64,000 nucleotides of DNA, taken from Paracamarosporium sp. OC-R06-R3 (taxonomy: Eukaryota > Ascomycota > Dothideomycetes > Pleosporales > Didymosphaeriaceae). This document shows, piece after piece, positions 54,308-64,000 of the stretch (its first letter is position 1; the number at the start of each line of letters is the position of its first letter). The DNA lies in assembly GCA_019828545.1 (NCBI GenBank), contig JACVRA010000152.1, forward strand, positions 210,718-274,717, read 5' to 3'. The notes below the pieces were generated by a model. The model was not told the origin of the DNA. It searched no databases and saw only the letters and a program-made list of their open reading frames with translations. The translations under genes and the position numbers were made by a program.

Positions 54308-57300
54308 ATGGCCACCGAGTATTTCTCCGATAATGAAGCATATATAACCAACCAACCTTTACCATCCCCCGCCGACACGCCGTACCATTCCCTCTCGCGG
54401 AGGACTTCGCGCTATGGGACGCCCGCCAGCGAGGCCCCCTCCTCTCCAGCACCGTTCCCACCCGAACCCAACGATATCCACGACGCTAATAAAAATGGAG
54501 ATGGCGTTTCAATTCTCGATCCACGGCGATTTACACCGACACTACACGCTTCTCTTGTCTCCGAGATACTTTCTTTGCGACGAGAACTGGATTCCAAACA
54601 CAAGTTTATTGAAGATCTCGAGACATCATTACACACGGCCCGGAACGAGAACAATACTCTTACGAACCAATTATCTACGAGCACAAGAGAGGGCCGGGCT
54701 GTTAAGGGTCAGCTCCAACAACTTGAGACTGCGACGTTGTCGGCGCTGGAGGAGATAGCGGATGAGAGAGACAAGTTAAAGGAGGCGAATGTGGATTTGA
54801 AAGACAAGCTTGATTTGGTACAAAAGAGACTGCGTAGCCAGGAGGATGACTCAAATCGGGTTCACGACATGTGGGCGCATGAGAAGGATACCTGGGCCGG
54901 TGAAAAGCGCTCTTTGGAACGCCGCGTACACATCTCAGAAAGTCGGTTGAAGATGCTCCTAGAAGAGATTGCTATTCATGAGGAAGCGCAAGACCGTGAT
55001 CTAGAGAGTGAAGGTGAAGGTTTACCTCGCGATGTTGGAGCAGGGGCTGAAAGCGAAGCCGGAAGTGTACGATCGTCACCTGCGAGAAGGACATCTACAC
55101 GCATTGCGCGTCACTCCCGGAACTTGAGCAACAGCAGCTTCCGGAGCTTTGGACGCGGTTATCGAATGTCTCTTATGAGTGGAACAGGCTCCGAAGGCCA
55201 TGGACGTACTAACGGCTTGAGCTTAGCTGACGAATTGATATTTGACGAAGAGGAAGAAGACCTTGACGAACTGGAACTCGACTCAGATGACTTCACAGAG
55301 CATGAAATGAAAGCATTGAGAGCTCTCGAATCGCGGCAATCTATGCGTCAAGACGAAAAGGCGAAACGCATTCTTGGTTTGAGTCTGGATAGCGAACTGC
55401 CGAACAGGGATATCCTGCCTAGTGCCCCAGACGTTGAGCCAGCAAAGACCATGTTTGAAATGACCCAGAACCTTGTCGCCGTTGCGCCGCAAGACATCAC
55501 ATTGGTCTTTCCTCCTCCAAGACCGCAGTCCATGGAAATACCCGAAGTGGAGTCAGAGTCAGAGCCAGAGCCAGAGACGGAGCCAGAGCCAGAGCCAGAA
55601 CTAGAGCCAGAACCAGAACCAGAGCCCAGACCTCAGTACGTCGACACTGGCGTGCAACCTTCCCCTCCGTCATCTCCTGTACGCCCTGCAACATCGGAAT
55701 CATCTTTGACCTTCAAACTCTATGATGGAGCCTCATCTGGTGCCGAAGTAGAAGCGAACCAAAGGAAGAAGCGAGTGTCTGCAACATCTAGTCCGTCAAT
55801 AGGGGCCTCTCATCCTCCGCCAGTGCCCCGCTTGATGACATCCGCGTCATCACAGACCAGCGATCAACCATTGAGTCCTCCAGCCACGCCTAAGATTGAT
55901 ACATCCTTCGATGATGCACCTTTGCCGACTAATCACCGACCTGCAGTTGCCTCCATCGCTACTCAGACTGAGCCCATTCAATCCATCGAGCCCGCTCTTG
56001 AGACGTCTACGCAAGAGCAATTCAAATCTGCGCCACCAACGCGTGCACCTCCTCCAGCGCCGATACCCATACCTTCGATTGCTATCCATGCTCCGTCGTC
56101 TACCCCTTCATCGCCTAAAGACCCTATACTGCCTCCCGGCACGAAGAGTGTTGCTACTCAGACGACAGTTGACTTGAAATCGAGCATGCGTACAGTCGGA
56201 ATGCAAACTGAGCCCATCATGGTTGATAGACGATTCAACAAGCTACCTCCTCATTTACAGCCGTCGGCTATCACATCTAAGCCTGGCACACCGGAGCCCG
56301 GACAAGAGCGGACGCTCCCAAGCCATGCTACTAAGACAGATATGAAGAAGGCTAAGCCTAGTACCGCCGTTCCTTCCGCTCGGCAAGATCTCATGGCCTT
56401 ACTTGAAAAGACTACAGACAAGATTGAGGATCGATATCCAGGGAATAATGACAACGGTCCTTTGGCTCGAAACAAGGACAGTATTATCAGCAGACCTTTC
56501 CGAACAAGTAGTCTTTTCGCTGGATTTGACGGACCGTCTTCAGACGAAGAAGAATCGGATGCCGAACTCAGCGACGAAGAGCAGCACCAGCCGCAGTACG
56601 CGACTCCTATGCTCTCGTCCCGTAATGTGAAGAGCGGCAAAGTGTTCAACAACCCACCTACTCCTGTCCCTGAGGAGAAAGAACCTTCGCCTTCACCCGC
56701 TCGCCCATCAGAGGACTCGTTCAACTCCCAAACATCTGCGCGCCTTTCAATGGAGAAACCAGCGAAGGTTGGCAAGCTCGGTCGAGCGCCTAGCATCCGA
56801 CGATCAGCTATGATTCATAGTGGAACGTCAGCACACATGCGTTCACGTAGCCCTAGCATTGGAAGCCTCGACACGAACAGCTTTCTCACAAAACCCCCAT
56901 TCCCAGTGCCCACACGCTCAAGCTCGCGCAGACTCCCTGTTAGCAAGAGCGAGGGCTCACAGAGTCCTACACCGCGTAATAGTGGTGCTCTTGCTGGACG
57001 TCGGCCGTATGGCACCAAGCCACATCAACGTAAAGACAGTCTTCGAAAAGTACGATCAGCAGCGGTTATGCCCAGATCCGGACGCCCACGAAGTCGATCT
57101 CCACCGTTACCGGCTACTCCTACCATACCTCCGAGTCCCTCTCTTCCGCCAATACCCAGTGACGTGAGCAGTGGGTATAGGTATGGTCACCGTCACCAAC
57201 TCTCGACCACAACCACCCAAACTGCACAAACAGGAAGCGCTTCGGTCGGGAGCAGTGCTGCTTATCAAGCTAATGTGGTCGATGCTATCGCAGCCACTAT

Positions 57301-58425
57301 GGTTGGAGAGTGGATGTGGAAGTATGTGCGAGGAAGGAAGGCATTTGGTGGCCAGGAATCTCCCGCGGATCTCGCTCGGGCCGGTGAAGAGGGAGTAACC
57401 ACCATCAATGGTGTGCGTCACAAGCGATGGGTCTGGATCTCGCCGTATGAGCGCTCAGTATTGTGGAGCAACAAGCAGCCGACAACTGGCCCTGCCTTGA
57501 TGGGCACGAAAGGTCGAAAACGTAAGTTTCGTGCAAGTTATACTGGCCGCACCTGTTAATGTCTTCTTCAGTTACCATACAGTCCGTCCTGGATGTTGTC
57601 GACAACACGCCGCTGCCTCGAAATGCAGGAACTCAAGCGCTGTTCAACCGATCCATTCTTATCCTCACCCCGGCGCGCGCACTCAAGTTCACGACTGCCT
57701 CGCGAGAACGTCATTATCTCTGGCTAACGGCCCTCTCTTTCCTAGCTCATTCCAGCTCTCCAATCCCAGACCTAGGAGCCGCACCGCTTGCACCGCCTCC
57801 TGATGAAGAGCCAACATATCGCCCGGTGGGAGCGACACTCCGTCGATCGCACGTACGAGACTCGGTTCGCCTTGCGAAAGGGAAGGCCAACCCTGTAGCC
57901 CAGCGCTACCAGTCGTCTATGGAGCCCATGCCCGAAGTGAACACATTCGGACCGGAGCAGCCCCTGGCAGACTCTGCCGACCCACCGACCATCCCTCGTG
58001 GCCCTGTCCATAGTCGGAAGAGAAGCTCTACAGGGCCCGTCGCACCTCGTCCGAGTCAACCGTATAGGACCTTCTCTCACCAACCCGTGCCCTCGATATA
58101 TTCTTCTGGCTCCTCCGACATGTACAGCAGCAGACAGCCCCCGTCGGTACCTTCGTCCGTATACAACCCAAACAGTGTCATCGCTAGTACACGAACATCT
58201 GAAGCTAGTACCTCGACCCGGCCTTTCTTCGACTGCATGGGCACTGTGCGCATGGAGGCTTTCATCGACGACAGTCTAGGCAAAGACCCTTCGCTACGGG
58301 CCAGCCACGCACCTTCCCGCCCAGGACATCGCAGGCGGCGCGGCAGCCAATGGAGCGTTAACGAAGCAAACAGAGTCGGCGGTCTATACGACGACATCAC
58401 GGCCGATCCATTCCGCGGGTTCTGA
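54308..58425 (+). CDS. ApsA/Num1-like cortical anchor with C-terminal PH domain
   Basis: Exons 54308-57521 and 57572-58425, 1355 residues. The N-terminal part has a coiled coil (about residues 75-230, from TLHASLVSEILSLRREL to EIAIHEEAQDRD); the middle is disordered with a Pro-Glu run (55560-55630) and four QT-containing repeats; a PH domain of the Mcp5/Num1 type spans the intron (about 57280-57760, NVVDAIAATMVGEWMWKY then LTIQSVLDVVDNTP). In yeast and Aspergillus such proteins sit at the cell cortex, bind phosphoinositides and anchor dynein and mitochondria so that nuclei move. The classic internal long repeats of Num1 are absent here. The name ApsA is by domain order; no identity was computed. 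Confidence 0.85.
55545..55632 (+). repeat. coding Pro-Glu low-complexity repeat
   Basis: A run of CCAGAG/CCAGAA-type hexanucleotides encodes alternating Pro and Glu (EPEPE). It lies in the disordered middle of the ApsA-like protein and is likely to vary in length between strains. Confidence 0.85.
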
Positions 58426-59747
58426 TCGACATACGTAACTCTGACTACGACTGCAACTGCAACGATGATACGCGACCTATGTGCTATTGCCGACCATGTG
58501 TTCTGGCTCTGCGCTTGTCTTGTTTCCACACCTTCCAAAAAGTCATTCCTTAATGTCTTCTCACACATTCTCTTTTTTTTCCTTGTGTAATCTTCTTCCA
58601 TTCACTATTGTCTTAACAGGTTTTCAAAGCAAAGGCGTAGAGGTATAACCAAGTGCTCATGCGCAAAGATATCCACGGCACCACGTGGTAGCCATTCAAT
58701 GTGTAATATTTCCTTTATTCTTCTACCCCTTTATTGAGTTATTTGTTTATTTGGCAAGCACATCAGCCAACTAGGTTTATCTAGTTGTGCTTTGATTGAT
58801 ACCCTGGGATGGCCGGTCCGGGCTAGGATCGAGAGGCTGGGGTCGGGTTGGTGGAATTTACCTTGGGGTCTCTGGGCGGATATTGTGTTTTGCTGGATGG
58901 TCTTCGGACTCAATTATGGATACTACTGAATATATCCATTCGTATGCGTTCGTGTCTTACTGGTGAACAGTGACGTTTCGTCGCTTCCGTATGAAGTTAC
59001 GGCAGCTATCCTCCAAGCGATTTTGATCTCTGTCACGACATCACCGGTCTAACTTCCTGTGAGCGAATGCACAAACCAACCAATAAAACTGCCATGGTCA
59101 TTACTAAGTAAGTAGGTGATTAAGGAGGAAGGTGACAATACTACTCGCCACGCCAAGCGTTTCGGCGACAGGCATGGCTATGGTGCGGGAGTGGATTGTT
59201 ACGGGCAGTAATAAGGCTGGGAAACCTAGGACTTTCGATATATCGGTTTGAATAGTTACTAGTTGTTAGTAATAATCTGTTAAGCGTCTGACGGTCTGCA
59301 ATACGTAGAATATACGTAGGGAGGAAAATAATAATGATAATGAACAAGGTTCAGAAACGAGGATGGAGGATGGCAAGGTCAACAGTAATGCCAGTAGAAT
59401 AGGTTTTGAGGCGAGGTCATGGCGGCTTGTTGGGGGCTGAGCATTGCAGCCACCGAAGTCTGCCTGCTGAGATGGCCATGAAGACGAAATTCTCTGCGCC
59501 ATCGAAATTTACCAAAGAGACGATTGCGGGTAATATTGCAGGATAGCCTCAGCCTTATTCGCTTAAATTTTCTGACTCTATTATCGTAGACAAGATCACG
59601 TTATCTAACCCCGCTTCAAGGCAGCATGACAACCATATTCGAAGCTCCTCGCGATAGCTCTGCGCTGCTATTGCTTCGCGCATGCCAACACATGTCTCCC
59701 ACTGTATCAATTAGCCTCGTAAAATTGCACTAGCACGAAAGACCAAC
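58426..59747. other. intergenic, 1.3 kb
   Basis: No gene recognised. AT-rich toward the HET gene; the only open frames are short. Confidence 0.5.
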
Positions 59748-61097
59748 ATGAGTCGTTTTTCAGCGTATGACCTTGATTTCAGTACCGCGGGCTCGTCTCG
59801 CAAGGCTGAGCGAGCGCAAGCTTTGCTTCGCAAAAGCCATGAGAAGAGGCGGAAGAAGGGTGACAAAAGTGAATTTGCTGTCCCGGAAAGCCAAGGGCAC
59901 GACTCTAAGGAAGGAAAGCGAGATAAAGCTAGAACAGTGTCCGTTCAAGCTTTCTGGGATTATGCCGCATTCCCGTTGGATGATACGAAAAAGGAGATCC
60001 GTTTACTGGAATTGCTGGAAGATGACGAAGATATACGCTGTGTATTCTATGCCTACAGCTTAGATGATTGTCCCCCTTATACAGCGCTTTCATACATGTG
60101 GCATGATTCATCAGCGACGAAAACAATATATCTGGGTAGCAAAGAAATAAGAGTTACCAAAAATCTATGGGCCTTCTTGAGGCGTGCGAGGTCCATGCAG
60201 GGGAAACTATTTTGGATAGACAGTTTGTGCATTCACCAGGCAGACACAAATGAAAGAAACCATCAGGTTTCGCTAATGGGGGATATCTATTCGAAGGTAA
60301 GCAATTTTTTAGATTGTATCGGTCTCGAGCTTGTCACTGAAATTCTATAGGCTGCAGAAGTCGCTGTGTGGCTTGGACCTGGTAATGAAAACGATATGAT
60401 TGCAATGAGTGCTCTTAACGCCTGCTTCGGCAGCATCCCGGGTAGTAAGAGGGGGCTGGAACTAAACTGGACGGCAAATGAGGGAAGAATGATATTAAAC
60501 CTCTTTCAGAGGCGGTACTGGCGACGTGTCTGGATTCTTCAAGAAGTTGTCCTAGGGAAGAGAATCACTATCTATTGCGGCGACAATAGCGTACCTGGCT
60601 GGATTGTTGATACTCTGTTTGGCCGGTTACAGGATATTGCAGACATGGACACTATTGGCACGATACCTCATGGCTCACAAATCCACTACAGTTCCGCGGC
60701 CTTGGTACTACATTTACGACTACAATGGAAGCAAATGCCGGATCATTCAAAAGGATTCGAGCTTCGCTGGCTGCTTACAACGTACAGAGAGTTGGAGTGT
60801 AGTGAGCTGCGGGATAAGCTCTATGGCCTTCTATCGCTTGCACAATACAGTCAGCTTGAGAAATTAGGTATAACAGCCGACTATTCCAAAACAGCTTTCG
60901 AAATCTACCAACACGTTCTCTCATCATACTGCCATGTTACCTTCATGGATCGTTCCGAAAGCCTCATATTCGCGAAGATGCTCCACCAATCGCTAGGATA
61001 CGCCCGGATTGATCTCTCCGAAGACGAAGCCTTGCGGAGGGTTCTGAATAGCGAATGGCGTAACGGATACCAAGACGTTAAAAATATCGAAGAGTAA
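59748..61097 (+). CDS. HET-domain protein (heterokaryon incompatibility type)
   Basis: Exons 59748-60296 and 60351-61097, 431 residues. The HET domain (about residues 105-245) has its three blocks: YTALSYMWHD, LFWIDSLCIHQADTNERNHQV and, after the splice, AAEVAVWLGP, with RRYWRRVWILQEVVLG after it. HET domains trigger cell death when incompatible strains fuse, or act in innate-immunity-like responses. The N-terminus (60 residues) is basic and lacks a NACHT or other partner domain. The C-terminal part is short for the class, so it could be a truncated member, but no frame break is seen. Confidence 0.88.
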
Positions 61098-61566
61098 AGT
61101 CTAGAGCTCTGATCGTGTGCCATCCCGCGAGGGCGAGGCGTATTGACAGTCCTATGCGATTCAATGTATATTAGTTGATACTGCCATTACTTGTGTACAC
61201 AGGCGACTGAGAAAAAAGTTAGCCAATTAGCAATGCTCTAAAATTATGGAGCCAAGAGACCGTCAATATCTATGATTGATTAGGTAGAATTTAAGCAGTG
61301 TTTAGTACCCACAAGTATATCAGATAAGAGGCCTAGCTCAGAAAGAACGCCACTTGATAAGCCGTAGCCACGATAGTGGAGTATTACGATGTAGATTTAG
61401 CTCATTGCTCAAGGGTGGATATTGTGGTACGAGGTGTGGTTGGGCAGTCTGATTTGTGGCTGCATCGCTAAGCTCTTGTCAACGTGGCGCAGCGCAAGTC
61501 CCAGCATATACATTACAGTAGCTTTCCTGCATATTTCTGCGCTTCTCAGCTCATTCAATTATTCAA
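61098..61566. other. intergenic, 0.47 kb
   Basis: Nothing recognised; promoter region of the following membrane protein. Confidence 0.5.
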
Positions 61567-62673
61567 ATGGATGAAGATAAGTCCCCATACAGTCTGGTGG
61601 AATCTCTTTACGGTCCTGGCACCGTTGGTGCCTGGCTTCTCACCCTTCTAGCCGTCGTCATTAGCTGGATCTTCAACAAGCGCTCGCGTTGGAAGGATAC
61701 CATATCACTCGACTTCATCGCCGTTCTACTTCTTCCATTCGTATCTGCAAGCCATCTCGTCTTCCAAGTCTGTCGTCTTAACGCTCCCGTCGCTCATGTG
61801 ATTACATCAACCGATATTGCCGATATGCAGCTCACCGCAGCGCTCGAGGCTCCACTCAACATCTGCGAATCGTTTTCCATTGCAGCTCTGATTCTAGGTC
61901 TGCTTTGTACCGGCCTGATGGGTGGTCGTCCCAGACTGAAACGCCTAGGCGCCGTCCTAGGCGTGGGTCTTTTAAGCTGGGCGACGGAGAATATTTTATT
62001 CGCAACAGCCACTACAAAGAACGTTGGCGTGTCAGACGCAATGTTGAGCAGGCCATATGCATTCTTGTTCATGCCTATCGTCGCTATATCTTGGGTGTTT
62101 TTAGCTATATCCTTGGTTATAGTTGTCGGAATCTGGATACTACGTGCCTTGCTCCAACGCAGAAATCAGACGCAGGACAACCATCCAGGCCATTCTGAAG
62201 CGCAAACTGAAGATGACAACGTCCTTTATATGCAGCAAATCTACGATAGTATAGGACATAGAGCAGCACAGCAGAATGGGGATGAACAGCTCGCTCGAGC
62301 ATTGGAACGATTCACACACGATACGAAGCAGAACAGCGCTCAAACAAGAGAGATGATTCAGATGAGTCAAGACAGCGCTCAAATGAAATTGCTGGCTCTG
62401 ACAACAATATTGTTCCTTCCAGGCTCATTCGTTGCAGCCCTGTTTAGCATGTCTTTCGAGACACATTTTGAAAAACTACCGGAAGTTCCTAGTAAACGTG
62501 CACCTCTCTTTTTCTTACCCAAGTCCCAGGAGTCAGTCTTTAACTTGGATCAAGCACTAGCCCTGGTAACAGGAGTGATTGTGGTTATTCACTCGGCATG
62601 GAGTGCATACAAGTCAAGGAAAGTTGATATCCTAAGTTATGACAGTACTATAGAAAGACGAAGATCAATATGA
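61567..62673 (+). CDS. multi-pass membrane protein with CorA-like C-terminal helix pair
   Basis: Single exon, 368 residues. Five hydrophobic segments are visible in the N-terminal part (about 18-36, 50-68, 100-120, 125-150 and 165-200), then a soluble region with a helical Gln/Asp stretch repeating QNSAQTREM/QDSAQMKLL, and a final pair of membrane helices. The block MKLLALTTILFLPGSFVAALFSM is the signature of fungal CorA-like proteins, which share the helix but lack the GMN motif of true magnesium channels; none is seen here. Transport is therefore unlikely or unproven. It follows the HET gene by 470 bases on the same strand. Confidence 0.7.
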   Translation: MDEDKSPYSLVESLYGPGTVGAWLLTLLAVVISWIFNKRSRWKDTISLDFIAVLLLPFVSASHLVFQVCRLNAPVAHVITSTDIADMQLTAALEAPLNICESFSIAALILGLLCTGLMGGRPRLKRLGAVLGVGLLSWATENILFATATTKNVGVSDAMLSRPYAFLFMPIVAISWVFLAISLVIVVGIWILRALLQRRNQTQDNHPGHSEAQTEDDNVLYMQQIYDSIGHRAAQQNGDEQLARALERFTHDTKQNSAQTREMIQMSQDSAQMKLLALTTILFLPGSFVAALFSMSFETHFEKLPEVPSKRAPLFFLPKSQESVFNLDQALALVTGVIVVIHSAWSAYKSRKVDILSYDSTIERRRSI

Positions 62674-62719
62674 ATCAGGAACTACCGTCATTACTCCAAT
62701 TATGAACCACCGTCTTCTA

Positions 62720-63590
62720 ATTTAATGAAATCTATCTTTGCCTTACTTTGTACCGTTAGTCTTCTCCTCATCGACACCATTCTCCTACAGCGCAGTCGCC
62801 CCAACCTTAGCAGCCATATACTCACTCTTCATTGCTACTCTGTCAAATCTTCAACAAGCACGGCGGATACTTCTTGCATAGTGGTGCTAGGGGTAGATAG
62901 GGCACAGATCAGAGCGGCGCTGAAACTAGTATCATTCGCAGCATCGTTGGCACCTGAGCGACAATTTCGTCGGTTCACTAGTTGTAGTGCCTCAAAGTGG
63001 CGGTACAGTACCATTTTCTCTTTGGCCCAACGATTGGCTGTGTGCTCTGTTATGCCTATAACAACCTGGGACTCTTCAGGCGAGGCGCGTAGCAGATCGC
63101 GGATGGCGGCCTCAAGTAGTTGCAAAACCGCAGCGACGTCAACTTCACCGAGTCCGAGCTTTGAAAATCGCTTGAGAATTTTGTCGACGTCGCCATCGAC
63201 ACGGTTTTCAACACTACCAACTTCTAGGATGACACAAAAGTCGACATTAACTACAGGCAACCCGTTCTCGTTGCGGTGCCGGGAAAGCGATCTTGGTAGG
63301 CGTTACCCGCAGTATGGTTGGATTGAGATGTACCTCCACAGATACCGAGCCAAGAATATAGCAAGGTGAAGGATAAATCTTTAGGGAAAATACGGTGGCC
63401 TGCAAGCAATGTTAGTATATACTACAAACTATCATCGTTAATGGGTAGTATCTATGGACTTACATCAAATACCATGGTACCGTTTAGGACTCCGCGGATT
63501 GGTGGTAATTCACTGGAAAAGTCCACTTGAAGCTTCACTACGCTATCCTCATCTATGATGTCGCAGTCACGAAGCTGGAAATTGCATCTA
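62720..63590 (-). pseudogene. polyketide synthase fragment (ketoreductase to carrier domain), decayed
   Basis: On the minus strand three separated pieces match a reducing polyketide synthase: ELPPIRGVLNGTMVFD (about 63530-63460), then CGGTSQSNHTAGNAYQD (about 63345-63295), then NENGLPVVNVDF through a linker ending in QEVSAVLVEDLTE (63270-62835). The ketoreductase is missing about 50 residues between the first two pieces, a frame change lies between the second and third near 63285, and a stop at 62835 cuts the start of the carrier domain. An intron-like GTAAGT..CAG remains at about 63463-63405. No rest of the synthase is found up to the window end. A dead remnant, source and product unknown. 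Confidence 0.75.
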
Positions 63591-63920
63591 ATAACCTTAC
63601 CGGAGTTCGAACTCCCGCTCCGTCCGATATTTCTGCTTAAGTAGGGAAAAAGTCAAAAACTAAAAGCCACTTCGAAGCCCGGCTCAAAGAACCCAGTTAC
63701 GAGTTTTTGTTTGATTCGGTGATAAAAAGGCTACTTAATAAATATATATATAGTCTAGATATAGGTGTGGGTGATGGATTAGTGAATGATTTGGTTGGAC
63801 GGTAATGATTGAGTGAGTGAATCAAGTTGTTGTTGGGTGTGACGGCCTGGTGCACTGGCAGGTCACATGATCTCGCGTTCAGACGCAACTACGCGCTCAG
63901 GCGCAACTACCTTGTACGAC

Positions 63921-63958
63921 GTTGCTACCCGGAGCGGAACGTTGTTCCGCCGGGCAAC
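63921..63958. repeat. imperfect inverted repeat (hairpin) at window edge
   Basis: The arms GCGGAAC and GTTCCGC, separated by GTT, are perfect; further outside GTTGC and CCGG pair with CCGG and GCAAC with small bulges. Just upstream CAGACGCAACTACG is repeated as CAGGCGCAACTACC (63880-63912). Such a structure could be part of a small transposon end. Confidence 0.65.
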
Positions 63959-64000
63959 TGCGCATAAAAGTGAGCGCGCCCTTTGTACCTATTATCTCCT

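Noticed and set aside
62725..63369. Plus-strand 214-codon frame with signal-peptide-like start
   Set aside because: It is the opposite strand of the polyketide synthase remnant, which has clear family motifs.
63602..63615. GGAGTTCGAACTCC as the T-arm of a tRNA
   Set aside because: It is a perfect 14-base palindrome, but stem pairing outside the loop fails and no acceptor, D or anticodon arms can be placed on either strand.

Overview
This is fungal nuclear DNA from a filamentous ascomycete. Introns are mostly 45-70 bases with GT..CTRAC..AG signals. The gene set is typical of Pezizomycotina: the clock protein FRQ, the DNA methyltransferases DIM-2 and RID, a HET-domain protein, a DUF3431 protein, an ApsA/Num1 cortical anchor and a PhiA-like cell-wall protein. 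I infer a Dothideomycete, probably Pleosporales. Exon joins were worked out by hand from splice signals, reading phase and family motifs; no alignment was run.

Layout. 0-6 kb: the 3' part of a beta-carbonic-anhydrase-like gene, a CYP52-like P450, a TFIIIC triple-barrel subunit and a DUF3431 protein. 7-13 kb: DIM-2 and dihydroorotase. 13.7-29.3 kb: a metabolic gene cluster (below). 29-41 kb: two small uncertain genes, frq, COQ9, CMR1 and a phiA-like gene. 42-51 kb: mitochondrial serine hydroxymethyltransferase, a DUF7730-type protein, a 45-base assembly gap, a RID-type methyltransferase with altered motifs and an apparent frameshift, and the Hsp90 co-chaperone Cns1. 51-54 kb: no recognisable gene. 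54-64 kb: ApsA/Num1, a HET-domain protein, a CorA-like membrane protein, a decayed polyketide synthase fragment and an imperfect hairpin repeat at the edge.

The main find is the 14.5-29.3 kb cluster. It encodes glucosamine-6-phosphate deaminase (NagB type), a Zn2Cys6 regulator, a secreted serine hydrolase resembling bacterial AmiE (N-acetylmuramyl-L-alanine amidase), an anion/H+ symporter-type MFS transporter, MurNAc-6-phosphate etherase (MurQ), 1,6-anhydro-MurNAc kinase (AnmK) and GlcNAc-6-phosphate deacetylase (NagA). Together these form a nearly complete route from bacterial peptidoglycan fragments to fructose-6-phosphate: peptide removal outside the cell, uptake, anhMurNAc to MurNAc-6-P, then GlcNAc-6-P plus D-lactate, GlcN-6-P plus acetate, and Fru-6-P plus ammonia. 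All seven genes are intact and six carry no inactivating change despite 1-11 introns; the amidase-like gene is a single exon. An 11-bp palindrome-type site, CGGATAACCCG (CGG-N5-CCG), occurs exactly in four of the five promoter regions of the cluster and with one change in the fifth. This is what a Zn2Cys6 dimer would bind, so the regulator inside the cluster probably controls all of it. A fungal regulon for eating bacterial cell wall is the best candidate for a new system here.
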